A stretch of 64,000 bases of DNA from Myxocyprinus asiaticus. Lineage: Eukaryota > Chordata > Actinopteri > Cypriniformes > Catostomidae. The notes beneath the pieces were generated by a model, which was not told the origin of the DNA, ran no database searches, and was given only the letters and a program-made list of their open reading frames with translations. Shown in pieces: positions 28,501 through 41,785 of the stretch. The stretch covers positions 26,504,656 to 26,568,655 of the forward strand of contig NC_059348.1 in assembly GCF_019703515.2 (NCBI RefSeq), written 5' to 3'. The translations under genes and the position numbers were made by a program. How positions within the stretch are numbered: position 1 is the stretch's first letter; the number at the start of each line of letters is the position of its first letter.

Positions 28501-28738
28501 TATTGGACGAGTTTCCGCCTTTTGGAAAGTTTTTGGTTGATTATCGCGTACTATAAATATGAAGCGGGAGAGCTTTTATTATCCAAACTCCATGTTATAT
28601 CCATAGAGGGAACTTGATAAACACCTGCTTCTTTACAGGGTGTTAAGAGGAACGAATAGTAAAAAAAAAACCTCACATTTATAATTGGTCTTGTATTACG
28701 TTGATACCTTATTAACACGTTGCCTTCATTTTGTCGTT

Positions 28739-28785
<47 letters not shown>

Positions 28786-29154
28786 GTTAAATCTAACAAA
28801 ACGATGTATCGTCGTTGTCCGTGCCACTCGCTGCTTCTCAAGCCTTTAACCTAAGATGGCAGCTTTTAATGTGTGTCGGTCCACTCAATGAGTAGATATG
28901 AAGCCGGGATGGCGGAATAGATGTGAGACTGCTTTGTAGTCGCTTTAGGCTTTTCAACTTGCCCTTTCTTGTGGTTGCCTTGGCTTGTTCACTAGTTGCA
29001 TCAAATCGAAAAGTCAAGTGCTTGTTCCTCTTTTCTCCTCAGAGCAAAGTTTAAATGCGACTTACTGTTGTTCCAGTACACCTCAGTATTTTGTGCTGTC
29101 GTTGCTCTTCAGTGAAATACATTGAGATATTAAACTTTGCACTTATCAAAACGT
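28501..29154. other. Spacer after the CpG-rich region
   Basis: Holds a (TA)n microsatellite (28745-28782). No gene seen. Confidence 0.4.
28745..28782. repeat. (TA)n microsatellite
   Basis: About 19 TA units. The Tyr-Ile peptide read across it is not a real protein. Confidence 0.95.
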
Positions 29155-29370
29155 TGTCAAGTCATTTTTATTTGTGTAGCGCTTTTCACAACACACAGTT
29201 TCAAAGCAGCTTTACAGAAAATCATGCATTAACAGAAAATGAAACTGTAATATCTATAAAGTCTTAGTCATCATTGTATAGTTTGATTAAATATGATTGT
29301 AAATTGTGTATAAAAATAAATAATTGTATTTAGAACCCCAGTGAGCAAGCTGAAGGTGACGTTGTAGTGG
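29155..29370. repeat. Common fish dispersed repeat fragment
   Basis: The words TTTATTTGTGTAGCGCTTTT, CAAAGCAGCTTTACAGAAAA and CCCAGTGAGCAAGC in this order match a repeat frequent in cyprinid genomes. Class not decided. Confidence 0.55.
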
Positions 29371-31113
29371 TTTGGGTGCAAAGAAAACAAGAATTGTGTG
29401 GTTTTTTTTTTTATATACATAAGCTTCAGAGTTGAGGTTCATATTCGGAACGTTCTCTTAATTTCTCAAGTTCCCTCAACAGTTTATTAAATCTTCGGTA
29501 GCCAAAAGAATTTTGCTTTTTTAACGAACGACAAGTGGGCACTTGCATCTTGTTTGCGGAAGTCTCATTTCAAAACTTTACTCGTTCTGATTAGTTGGTA
29601 TGCTTAATTTACAGAGATATAAATAACCCGACTAATTTCCAGACAGTTTGAGATTAAAGGACTCTTGAGAATGGTTCGTGTAGTTCATTTGTCAGCCATT
29701 TTGGCTTGGCGTGCAAACTTTAAAGTTAAGCATAACAACGAATGGTGTCTTTGATGCATCCTTTGTTAAATGTGCTAAATGATGTTAGATTAAAAGCATT
29801 TACATACATTACATACAATAAATATAATATCTTGTCAGCTGTGTTCACCAACGTGGAGTAATCAGTATTTGTAAACTTTTGTAATGCTTTACCTTGGCCT
29901 TCACACACCCACATGCTACAGTTTTAAGCCTTTTGAAATGTCTGAGTCCATATCTTTAGTATGTTCCTTATTAAAACTGCAATATGTGTCTTCTAGAAAG
30001 TTGGTCTGGGTATCGCCAACCACCTCACGATATGATATTTATTGCTATACATATGTCACATTACAATATATCGCTTCACGTCACAGTATCATAATATTGC
30101 GATTGAAACTGTGCCATATGTGTGAGAGAGACCCAGCTTGTCCGCAAGAGAAGAGTGAATCATACAGGTTCAGTTTCAGTCTGTCACGAATCCGACTAGA
30201 GTTTGTGCTTATTTAGACGACATGCTTTGTTATTGAAATGTTGTACACTATATAAATACACAAATACATCAGTAAAAATAGTGTGCACTTATCGTGCACA
30301 TATCTATTACGGTGAGTTGTTATATATCCACTGCAGCCCCTAAAAATAGTGTTATGTTCCCTTCAATTTCTGAATTTATATGTCAGACTTTATTTTTTTT
30401 TTATGTTCATTGCATACAAAAGATCCTGTAATTAATTAGCCAGGAACTGGTGGTGATGAATCTGGAGGACTGCAGTGGATGTGGGGCAATCTCCCCCACA
30501 CACTCATATGAGGTGCACACAAACACTGGTGTTGGATGGTAATTTCAAAGCAGTTATCTGACAACATGCTTTCAATCTATGCCAGGAACAGCGCTGTGTG
30601 CAGGTCCTTTCCCTCCAACCCCTCCACTTTATCCGTGGGTTAGCAGGAGGGCTGCAGTGGCCTGTTGTGCTGCAAAACAAGCAGGTTTTTTCCCCCTCTT
30701 GCTGACCATCCCCCTCTTTTCTGCCACATAGAAGATGGAGGAACAGTTTCAGATGAGTAGCTCAGAATGGATGAATCTAGTATTCAAATGAGAACTGCTG
30801 GCCTTTAATAGCTGGAGCTGTCTTTCAGTCAGTTTTCAAGGTTTAAGTTTGGAAAACTTGGGGGGAAAATTCTCAGGTGAATTTCCTCTTACTGCTTTTC
30901 TGTAAGGACTTTGCATTTTCATAAAGTTTCTATAAAATCACTGCAAGCAATGCAGTCAAAATATGGATCTAAATCTAAGCAGTGGCATTTGTTTCACTAC
31001 AGTATCCTTAACCTATGTATTTTTTATGAATAGACATTAATTAGGCTATACTGAGTACAGTCCTATTTTCTCTTGAAGATGTCTTGTAGTTCTGTGTGTG
31101 TATTAGTCTATAT
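29371..31113. other. Stretch without a gene
   Basis: 30006-30110 (CTGGGTATCGCC, then CACGATATGATAT and AATATATCGC words) looks like the left end of a decayed hAT-like element. 30420-30720 is single-copy-looking and more GC-rich. No coding exon supported. Confidence 0.4.
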
Positions 31114-32152
31114 CGGGGTCGGCAAACTTTTTGACACAGAGTGCCATTTTTTTATTTTCCTGGTCAATGGCTGTGCTGAAATTTGTGCAAAACCTGATGA
31201 TTATGATATAATCTGTAGTGTTTTAATGATATAGATTATGATAGTGCTTTAATGAAAAAAAACCTGTCATTATGTACAAAATGAGTTAACACAGTTAGTC
31301 GCTTATTTGATTACGGATCACGAAATTGTGTGGAATCTTAAATATTTTTTATATTATGTCATTATAATCTTGTAATCACTAGCACGCAAGCAACAGCGAG
31401 AGAGGATCAGGCTATTTTATTTATATGAAGTTTTTCGCACCTGCAATCCAATCTACATCTTGATGTAATCCTCATGATCATGCAGCATGTTTTCATTAGG
31501 TGAATGGGAGACTTAACACTAAAGTTTGACGAGACTCGCGCTGCACGTGCAAGCCATTCACGCATCACAAGCCGATCAACTATTTAGCCCTTTTCGGTGA
31601 ATCGCACTTTCAAAATTAATTGCCAGGTTTAATTTATATTTTGAATAGACTTGAATAGATTTTTGAACCCCACAGTGTGGGTTTGTTTTCTCTTTTAATC
31701 GTTTAATGTAATTTTGAGTGTGACCATGGTTTAAGGATGGCGTACCTGTATGCTGGGTTGGAATTCTCAAGGATTAATAGTGGTGTTTTCCTTATTACAT
31801 CACATGTTCTGAAAGCAAAAAGAAACAAATGAAACATGGTATTTAGGCCGTCATCCGTGCAGTGTGACCAAAGCAAAGCGGGCGCGTTTACTTGCGTGAT
31901 TAACAGATCGTGAAGCGCTGCTGGCTCATGATGCGCAAATGGCTTGTACACGCTGCACAATTCTGTTGGGTATACTGCAGTCTCGTCACTTAACTTTGTT
32001 TAACCTCCCATAAAGCTCATGAAACCACGCTGCGTGATCATGTGGAAGGATTTCATCAAGATGTAGATTGGCATGCAGGGGCGGAATTTATATAAATAAA
32101 ATCTAATACTCTCGCCAATGCTGGCACGTGTGCCATAGGTTGCTGACCCCTG
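31114..32152. mobile_element. hAT-like non-autonomous element with exact 8-bp TSD
   Basis: Left CGGGGTCGGCAAACTTTTTG and right GCCATAGGTTGCTGACCCCTG are inverted ends. GTCTATAT flanks both sides (31106-31113 and 32153-32160). No transposase frame. Confidence 0.9.
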
Positions 32153-32333
32153 GTCTATATCAAACCTTTAGCTTGCATAATCATATCCATATCCGCTGTT
32201 TGCCGTTCTTGTGGTTCATTCTTTGTTGTCATGTGCCATTTCCCCATTTTGTTAAACAGATTAGGCATTCCACTCACATAGCAACTTGCTGCATATTTTT
32301 GTCATAAAGTTACAATTGCTCTGGATCCTCAAT

Positions 32334-32760
32334 GGAGTAGTTCACCCAAAATGAAAATTGTTATAATTTACTCATGTAGTTCCAAAACCATATACTACTA
32401 TGTTTTATGCGTTATACAAAAGATGATTTGTGACCATGCATGTTACTGTAAACCAGCTTCTCTCTTGCATGTGAAACACACGTCAGGAATTTCACAAAAA
32501 ATTGGCTTAAATTTTAGCTTTCTCACCACATCCCATCTAGCCTCAGAAGACTTGTAATATGACAAACGAATCACATGGAGTGCGTTTGGTGGTTTTTCAA
32601 GATTTGTAGTGAGGTACCATTCACTGCCAATGTTTTGAAATGACAGACCGTGATATTCATTAAAACATCTCTTCTTTTGTGATCTGTATAAGTAAAAGTC
32701 ATACAGGTTTGAAATGACTGAATTTTCAATTTTGGGTGAATTTAGGTTTTGGAATATTCT
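32334..32760. mobile_element. Foldback MITE, decayed copy
   Basis: GGAGTAGTTCACCCAAAATG at the left and CAATTTTGGGTGAATTTAGG at the right are inverted. This is the same broad family as 11780-12647. It ends near a CTTTAAA. Confidence 0.65.
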
Positions 32761-34893
32761 TTAAAACTCTAAACTCTAGGCTTTTTTGTATAGGACTTGA
32801 TTCTCTGTCCCAGGTGGCTACAGAAAGTCATCAGACCCTCAGGAGGGGGTCAAAATCAGTGGTTACGCACTTTCACTTTACACATTGAATAATTTTGATG
32901 TGTTCAAGACTTTTTTTTTTTATGATGAAATAGCTGGAAGGCAAAGAAGGATCCTATGGTATTGGTCATGTTTGATTCTGGTTAGTAGCTGTGTAAAAGA
33001 GCCCATGGAGAGCAACATTAATCTGATGTGGTACTTAAAAGTTCCTGTATACAAATGGTCAACAATCCCCAATACAACATTAGTATATTTCAGTATATGT
33101 GTGTCTCAAAATGTCAGCCACCTCCCTTTTCAATACATCTCCCCTGATCCTCGGTCAGATATTGCTACAAGGAAATGGATCTGGTAAAACTTCCTCCATA
33201 GTTTGCCAGTGTCATGCCCCCTTGGCCTGTTATGGTTGTGCTTTAAAGCCTTGAACTGCTAGAGGCTGCTTCATGGCTTCTTGTCCCAGTTGACCCTGCT
33301 GCAGGCCCTCAGCTGGTAAGCAGAAACAGTGCCAGAGGCAGACAGTGTGACAGCAGGTCTGGAAGTGAAGGTCAAAGTGGCCTTTTTTTTTCATATCTGC
33401 CCTCTCCCGCTGTCTATATTTTCTAACACGCAACCTCATGTTTTCATCCGTGTGACTGAAATGCTACCCTTCTATGTGTGATAATAGAAATGGGCATGGT
33501 GGAACCACTATATTTGGAGTGGAATCTGTGTTGAATTTCTTCAGATTACACATTAAGAGCTCACAACTCAAGCAACAGAACTCTGTCCCATATAGGCAAG
33601 CTTACATGATAAAATGAGAAGACAAGTGTCTCATCCATTTAATTACAGCAGCATTCTTTAAAAGAACCAGTTTGAATAAATGGAGCAGCTCTACAGCCCT
33701 AACCCCCGCTCTCTCCAACTACCCACCCCTCGCATCCTGTGTCACCCTCACACTGTCTTTGTGCTCCGAGTTACTCGCCACAGATACACCCCCTCCAAAC
33801 CCCCGTCCATGAATATAATGTGTGCTCACTCACTGAGGAGCACTGATGTAAATCATGCCCAGCTGCAGTCAGAGCTTCTATTGGGGGTTGTTGAAGAGGG
33901 GAATGAAATAAAAAGGAATGCTGCTGGTGAGCATTTGTTCACAGAGCTTGTTTTGAGTGGTGTTCCTGCTTTTTGCCATGATGCCCACCTCTGTATGTTA
34001 AGCTGAAACCTAAGAGACAAACCACAGGTGGCAATAGGCCTGCCCTCTTGTTACAGGGTTTTAAAGCTGCCTGTGAAATGGGAAAATTGGGGAGGTAGGA
34101 TTGGTTAATCAGTGACTTGCTTGTAGAGTGCATTAAAGAGACTGTCGGTGTTAATGACTGCAATCACACGCTCTTGGTGGGCCTGTCCTCCCCCACTTTT
34201 TCCTTTTTCCTCTCTCTTTTTTTCTACTGTCACCGCACATTGCTCTTTTGGCAAGGCCACGTTGGTTGGTTGGTTTGGTTTCAGGAGAAAAAAATGCGGG
34301 TTGGTCCTCTGACACAGATGGCTGAAAACCGGCTCTGTCTGCTTTTGTTTATTGTTTGAGAAAAGATGACTGCTCGAATGATGAAATCAACTTGGTCACC
34401 TTTATAGATTGGGAGCTCAAACTGAAAAAAATGTCTTAATTTCGGTTAAGCACATTTCCATTAAGTTAAGATTGCATATTAAGACTCCAATGATGTTCGA
34501 TGTGATATTCTCACAAGATGTAAATGATGTCTGTGTGACATGTAATGTTTATCAAATATTTATGTATTTATATGTATAAGACATTATCAAACATAAATGG
34601 CTTTTTTGTTTATCCCATGAATACCACATGTGTGCACATGCACCTCTATTTTCTGTGTAAGGATCAGGTACAACCTCAGTGTCGAATTATTCAAATGAAG
34701 TGACAGCACATAATCGGTTAGAATTTCAATTGATTGGCTTTTTTTCTTTTACGTTATGTAATTTAACTGTTATGAAACTGATTTTGAAGAAGACATTGAG
34801 TTGCAGGAATGTTGCGACTGTCCCTTCCGTTCACACCAGGCTGACAGCAGATGAGCACGTCTGAATTATATTTCTTTGTCAATGTAAATTTAT
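32761..34893. other. Stretch without a recognised gene or transposon
   Basis: Largely single-copy-looking. 33200-33440 is GC-rich with a donor-like GGTAAGC near 33315. The short frames here show no known domain. It may hold conserved non-coding elements. Confidence 0.35.
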
Positions 34894-35090
34894 TAGGGCT
34901 GTGTCAAAACAATGAAATATTGTTATCGCTATACTTTTTCTCATGATATTGTATTAATACTTTTGATCCATATATTATTTGTAGTGTATTCTACTATTTG
35001 TGCTTTAATATCATGTCCAGCATTTCAATATAGAAGCAGGTCATCTAATAAGTGTGAACTCTGAAGGCTGCATTCCTCAGTGCATTCGGA
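34894..35090. repeat. Left end of a decayed hAT-like element
   Basis: Starts TAGGGCTGTGTCAAAAC and continues with ATATTGTTATCG and TGATATTGTATTAATAC words typical of this repeat type. Right end not found. Confidence 0.45.
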
Positions 35091-35389
35091 GAGATGCTTC
35101 TGAGACTTGAGCAACTTGAGCTTTTTTATCTCGCAGACACACTGGGCCTCTCAAGCGTTTGGCACAGTGGCAAAAATATTGATTTTCCGCTTAATTGCGA
35201 TCTTCACTTTAACAATCCCAACGCTGATTCTTAAAATTCACAGATCGCTCTTATTCTATCTGCAACCCTCTACAATGCACGTTAAGTGTAGTATCTGTCC
35301 ACATCTTGCAGAGAATGTTTTTTTTTTTTTTTCTCAGTGAGGATATGTATTTTTGTATTGAGGGAGGGTGTGGCGAAAGTGACTAACAC

Positions 35390-36732
35390 CTTAAATCAAG
35401 GTGTGCATAATTATTAGGCAGCTTCATTTCCTCAGGTAAAATTGGCCAAAAAAGAGATTTAACTGACACTGAAAAGTCAAAAATTGTAAAATGCCTTTCA
35501 GACGGATGCAACTTGAATGCTCTTGGAATAGCTGAACTATTGAGGCATGACCACCGGACAACCAAACGTTTTGTTGCGAATAGTCAGCTGGGGTGCAAAA
35601 AACACATGGAGAAGAAAAGGCACAAAGTAACAGCAAAAGACTTGAGAAGAATTAAATGTGAAGCTACCAGGAACCCATTATCCTCCAGTGCCACCATATT
35701 CAAGAACTGCAACCTACCTGGATTGTCCAGAAGTACAAGGTGTCAAGTGCTCAGAGACATGGCCATGGTCAAGAAGGCTGAAACACGACCACCACTGAAT
35801 AAGGTTCACAAGTTGAAGCATCAAGATTGGGCAAAGAAATACCTGAAGACAGATTTTTCAAAGGTTTTATGGACCGATGAAATGAGAGTGACTCTTGATG
35901 AACCAGATGGATGGGCCTGTGGCTGGATCACTAATGGACACAGGGCACCACTTCTAATCAGGTGCCAGCAAGGTGGAGGAGGGGTACTGGTATGGGCTAC
36001 TATCATTAAGGATGAGGTAATTGGACCTTTTCGAGTTGAAGATGGACAAACTCAAATCCCAAACCTACTGCCAGTTTCTGGAAAGTACTTTCTTCAAGCA
36101 GTGGTACAGGAAGTCCTCCGCATTCAAGAAGACCATGATCTTTATGCAGGACAATGCTCCATCACATGCATCCAAGTACTCCTCTGCTTGGCTAGCCAGC
36201 AAGGGCCTCAAAGATGCCCAAATAATGACTTGGCCCCCTTCCTCACCTGACTTAAATCCTATTGAGAACTTGTGGGCCCTTCTCAAATGTGAGATTTACA
36301 GGGAAGACAATACACCTCTTAGAACAGCATTTAGGAGGCCGTGGTTGCTGCTTCAGCGAAAGTTGATCATGAACAGATAAAGAAACTGACAGACTCCATG
36401 GATGGAAGGCTCATGGCAGTTATTGAAAAGTGGCTATATTGGTCACTGAATATTTTTGAAAGGCCAAAAATTTTATTTAATTGTAATCTTGTGTTATTTG
36501 TTGCACTTATTCTAAAAATTGAGAATAAACAATTGAGTTGGGAGAAATTATTTTTATAATTTAGTTGCCTAATAATTGTGCACACTTATTCCCCTGAGAA
36601 AAACAAATTTCACTTTTCCTTTGTTAAACATTCAGGTAACATTTTGGATTGACTGAGAGCATTGTGTTTGTTCAACAATAAAATGAATCCTGAGGAATAC
36701 AGTTTTGCCTAATAATTGTGCACGCAGTGTAT
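35390..36732 (+). mobile_element. Tc1/mariner-type element with DD37E spacing
   Basis: Left end GTGTGCATAATTATTAGGCA, right end TGCCTAATAATTGTGCAC followed by GCAGTGTA. The right part carries two copies of this terminal motif (36564-36582 and 36705-36723). The transposase starts near 35400, with a helix-turn-helix read at 35500-35700, then WTDE (near 35872) in one frame. After a frame change near 36020-36060 it gives FMQDNAPSH and SPDLNPIENLW in another. I count 37 residues between the second Asp and the Glu, unlike the 34 of the other Tc1 elements here. DD37E families such as TRT are known in fish. The frame break makes this copy inactive. Confidence 0.85.
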
Positions 36733-36734
36733 AT

Positions 36735-39563
36735 TAGAGCCCGACCGATACCGATTTTAGAGGGGGAAAATTCACTGGTTACCGATATGGTGGCCGATAT
36801 ATATAATTTTTGAGCTGGAATGAAAATGGATCTTTTCTATGTGGATTGTTCACCGATATGACTATGCAAAGGTTCTCAGAAGGCTGATTTCTTAAATATT
36901 TTTTATCAAAGAATATTTGACTTATTATTATTATTATACATTATCAACAAATTCTAGAAATGAACACTAAGAAAATAAAGAATAAATAAAAAGACAATAA
37001 ATAGCTAAATAAACATCAGTACTGTTTAGTATCAGTCAAATGCTGATTATATTAATACCGCCGAGTCAAGATAAACAGATAAGCAGCGGTGTTACACTGT
37101 ATTCTGCTATACAAGTTCAGGGGAAACTTTCAACGGCTTTTAAATATTACATTTTATAAATGCAACGACTGGAATTGTTCGGTTGGAGGGGGTACCAAAC
37201 TGTGAATCCTGAACAAAACAGTTTGGTGAATACATGTTTACTCATTAGCTTCCACTCAGCTGACAACAATAGCCTAGTTTCCATCCACTTTTCGCGCTAT
37301 TTTGTTATCGACAAAGTGAAAATGCGTACATTTTTTTTACGAAATTTGCCGTCTTCTGCCTGTTTCCATTCAAATGGCCGTTTATCACAATAAAAATGGT
37401 GTGTGTGATGACGTCATGCCTAAAAAAACACTTTAAAACACACTAAAAGAAATCTGCCCTTTAGCCATTTCCATACAGAAATGTGTGTTTATCGCTAATT
37501 CACTTCCTAGATGTCCCTAATTTTTTGTAAAGTTTTGGTAAACTGGGAAGAGTATTGAGACAATTCATTGAAATTAACCAGCTAACAGTAATTTTAATTT
37601 CACAAATAAATGTAATCAGAAGATGAGGAATTGCAATCAAAAGGGAGCAGTTGCCCTTCTGATAGGACTGTAATATTGGTCCTGATGTTGCGCATATCGC
37701 AGGTTGCCACCGGTGCCGACCTGAAAGCGAATCGTCATGGCCCTGTTCAAGCTGGCAACCTGCACAAAGTAGTGGGGGAAACTTTCAGTCTTAGTATAAG
37801 GACCATCCATCCATGTGTATGCTGTGTGCACAGCTATTAAAGAAAAACTGATGCAGTGTAATATCAGGGTTTACATATGATACATTCCTGATATTCAGTA
37901 GGCTATTTTGAACAAATTTGAAAATTAATTTTAGCATCATAATGCAATTTATATTATCTGAAGAAGCTCAGCAAATGTGATCAGAGGTAAAGAGGGTTAG
38001 ATATAAAATATTTAAAATTTTCAAAAGCTAGTTTTCTGAAAGTAAACTCATTGGACAAATAGTTCTGATAGTTTATAGTCTTGAAGTGTAGAAAATGTCA
38101 TTCAGCCGACTTTATTCATCTACAGAACAGGGTAAAGCTAATTTAGGTTTGTGTAAAGAAAAGGCATATATAGGTCTAAAATATAATTATGTTTTCGTTT
38201 TGGTAATTTATTTTTATTTAATGCGTTTTTTGTGTGGTAATTTAATTTAATACAGGGAATTTTGCCAGCATTTTTTCAAAAGTAAACAACTAATTTTATA
38301 GAATTATTATTTATAGGTTTTATAGGTTATGCTAGTGTTTCAAAAAAGCACACTGATGCTTTTCTTCTAGTATTGTGTATTTTTAATTTAAATCATCTTA
38401 GTGCACAGAAATTATGTTTTTTTTGTGTTGTGGGCTAATTCCGTGACTGCTGTCTATTATTTTGAATGGTGTGTAAAAGCAACTTTAATAAATAAAAGTG
38501 TCTACCGTGATTAAATTAGTCGCAAAGAGTGGCCATTCATTTGTTCTCCGTGCACTTGTCAATGTGCATGTCTTGATACGAGATATTTGTGTTGGCACTC
38601 CTGGATGTTTGCAGTGATTGGATTTTTATGCCGTTCAGATCAATCCATAATCACGTACAATAAATTGGCTTTTATGGATGTATACCTTGTCGTCATGATT
38701 AATACAGGCTAACGATTGAGTTAAATTCTGTCATGTGACACTACATTTTTGTGTTAATTTTTATCGAGAAAATTGGCATTGCTTCCAAACCAGTTTTTCG
38801 CGACATTTGATGTATCGACCTAGTTTATGCGCTAGAGTTAAACAGAAAAATATTATGTTGATGCTTGTGAAATTTTAGCGATTAATTTGCGTTTCCATCA
38901 GCTTTATTTTGATGCGCTAAAATTTTTTCCGCAAAAAATCCTTGGATGGAAACATAGTTACTGAAAGTAGCTACGTGATTAGCAAGTTAGCTATAAGCTC
39001 GTTGTCACGGAGAGTAAAAGACGGATGTTGTTTATTTTACTTTCCAGCATTGTGTCTCACCAACTATGTAACAACATAGCATGAATTCAACACTCATTAG
39101 ACACAATCCACCACCGCACCATTGTCTGCTGAGCTGCAAAAAGATGCTCTGATGTTTACCTTTCAATCTGCTACTTTACTGACTGCACTGACAAACTACA
39201 GCAAACAGACATGAGTGACATGGTTGTCAGGGACAAGGTTAATGTTATATTAGTTATATTGAAAAGGGAAAATGATGTGGTCATTGTTTAAGTTTCCAGT
39301 ATGTATTTCACAAACTAGTTAACTTACCGAGACACCGCTCAACTCCGCCCTGTCTGCAGAGCCACCGTCAGTTCAGAGTCAGCTCTGTAAACAATGGAGT
39401 CGGAGCATGCTCTGCTGGACAAACTACACTATGACACCAATTCTAAAGCATTGTTTTCTGCATTATATGTTCTGAAAAAAAGTTTTCATATCGGTAAAAT
39501 ATACGCAAATACCGATATATCAGTGAAAGGCTAATATCGGCCGATAATATCAGTCGGGCGCTA
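36735..39563. mobile_element. hAT-like element with another element nested in it
   Basis: Left TAGAGCCCGACCGATA and right TATCAGTCGGGCGCTA are inverted ends. The flanks GTGTATAT and GTAAATAT could be a diverged 8-bp duplication (6 of 8). The Tc1-type element at 35390-36732 abuts its left end. The interior holds a second element at 37275-38956. Confidence 0.75.
37275..38956. mobile_element. Nested DNA transposon (TTTCCATCCA ends)
   Basis: Left TAGTTTCCATCCACTTTTCG and right TTGGATGGAAACATA are inverted ends. The plus-strand frame at 37631-37840 contains AGNLHKVVGETFSLSIRTIH, which loosely resembles the helix-turn-helix region of PIF/Harbinger transposases. That would fit an internally deleted Harbinger element, but the match is short. 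Confidence 0.5.
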
Positions 39564-39861
39564 GTAAATATTTACCTTAAACTTAGCAATTCGATGCAAT
39601 GCAAATGTAAACAAATATTTGTATGTATTTTGCATCAGTCATAGCGTTCTGAAGAAGCAGAGAAAACCACCACGAGCATGGCACCAAGTTTGGAAATTGC
39701 TGCTTTTGCTTTAACATATATAAAAATATGCCAGAAAAGTGTTTCGGTGGTCTCGGAGCGGCTCTGAGCTCAATACACAGGTCAATGACTTGACGCCTAT
39801 TTATTCTGCCCTTCTGTATTTTTAAAAATAATATATTAAAAGTTTTTAAAAGTAGAATGTA

Positions 39862-40403
39862 CACTACCGGTCAAAGTTTTGAAACACTTACTCATTCTTT
39901 ATTATATATATATTTTTTTTCTTCACATTTTAGAATAATAGTAAAGTCATTAAAACTATGGAATAACATAAATGGAACTATGGGAATTAAGTTGTGACTA
40001 AACAAAATCCAAAATAAATCAAAACTGTGTTATATTTTAGCATCTTCAAAGTGGCCACATTTTGCCTAGAATTTGCAGACATGTACTGTTGACATTTTCT
40101 CAACCAACTTCTTGAGGTATCACCCTGGGATGCTTTTTAAACAGTATTGAAGGAGTTCCCATCTATGTTGGGCACTTACTGGCTGCTTTTCTTTATTATT
40201 TGGTCCAAGTCATCAATTTCAAAAACTTTATTTTTTTTTTAATTAAATTTTAGTATTATAATGAAATAAATTAATATGGTGGCACAATTATATTTTTGTC
40301 TACAAAACTAATTTCAAACATTTAAGCATACGCCTTCAGATCAAAAGATTAAGATCATGAGAAACATTTCAGGCAAGTGTTGCAAAACTTTTGACCGGTA
40401 GTG
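39862..40403. mobile_element. 542-bp TA-flanked MITE (Tc1/mariner type)
   Basis: Left CACTACCGGTCAAAGTTTTG and right CTTTTGACCGGTAGTG are inverted repeats flanked by TA on both sides. A truncated copy is at 8048-8382. No transposase. Confidence 0.85.
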
Positions 40404-40559
40404 TATATGTAGTACCTCTAAAATGTATGAAACCACTTTTTAAGTTGCCATATTTTTAAGGATTTTTTTTCCCACATTGAAAGTGCTACCATCCGCCCAT
40501 ACCTTTTCTTTTAAAAAATTAATTTAAAAGCACAAAAAAAAAGATATGGATTTTTTTAA

Positions 40560-41522
40560 TGGCAGATGCCGATATACAGAGAGCAGGGTGCCCGATAGAC
40601 CGATCCAATGCCAATATATCACAATTTAATATAGTAAATAAACATAATTGCTATAAAAAAAAAATATTGTTTTAAATGGTAGATAGCAGTTTCTTAAGAT
40701 TTCTGTTTAGTCATCAAATTTTAGTAATTTATTTGCACATGAAGAAATTAATATATAAGATGGAAATAACAGTACACACTGTAGTCCAGCAACCATGGAT
40801 GGCATGTCCACATTAGCAATCGCATTTACTCAAATACCCAATCAAACCAATTGTACATACAGTGCATAGTGAATAAGACATTTACTTATAGCACACGTGA
40901 AGCACTTTTAACTTGGGTTGCATCCGAAAACATAGGCAGCTGACTTGCTACCTCGCCGCGTTAGTTAAAGGCTTAACTAACAGCTGTTTTGAATGAATGG
41001 AACTCTTATGGAATCTGGTCTCCGAACAGTTTGATAAGCACCTTATTTTCATCCTATCTCCAATATACAGCTTCTGAAGGCAGCATTTTGCAGTTTTCAG
41101 ACACAGCCTTGAAGTTGCAATCATTCGCTCGTGCAGATCCAGCGTGAGCAGCAGCAGTCTTCTGACAGTTTAAACGGCCTGGATCGCCTGCTTGGATTGT
41201 TACATATGGACCGTCATGATTTGTGAATGAAAGGAACTTTTGATCCTGATCCTGAAGTTTTGATTCTGGCTGATAGAATGCGCACTTCAGGGGAAGATAT
41301 TAGATGAGCGCTCGATGGGAAGAAAACACTGTATTTTCGTGAGGTTTGTGAATTACATCTGTTTAAACGAGATATCTATATATTTGCAGACGGTGTTGGT
41401 ATATAATAGAAGTTTTATTGATATTTACCTTTTTTTGTGAAAATTTATTAGCCGATGCCAATAATTTAAAAAATCAGAATATCGGCTGATTTATTGGCTT
41501 CGACGATATCTGTCGACCACTA
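40560..41522. mobile_element. Decayed hAT-like element
   Basis: The right part has ATCGGCTGATTTATTGGCTT and the terminus ATCTGTCGACCACTA (41521). The left part has GCCGATATACAGAG and CCCGATAGACCGATCC words. The left boundary is uncertain. It resembles the 36735-39563 element in its ends, not its body. Confidence 0.5.
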
Positions 41523-41785
41523 GTTTTTACATTTAATGTTTTCATATTTTACAATACCATAACTGTTCCGTATTGAGCAAAACCCTGATGCATTTTCATT
41601 ATTATTTTCATCAAAATACATAATTGTTGTCTCAGGATGATTGTTTTATGAAATATTGTGTGGTGTGACTGACAAAAAAAAAGGCGATTTTGAGATTTTA
41701 AATTTATATTTTTATTTTTTATTTTTTATAAGTGTTTAAGGACCAGAAGTGACATAAGAGAGGAGTATACAAAGAACCCCTGTAT

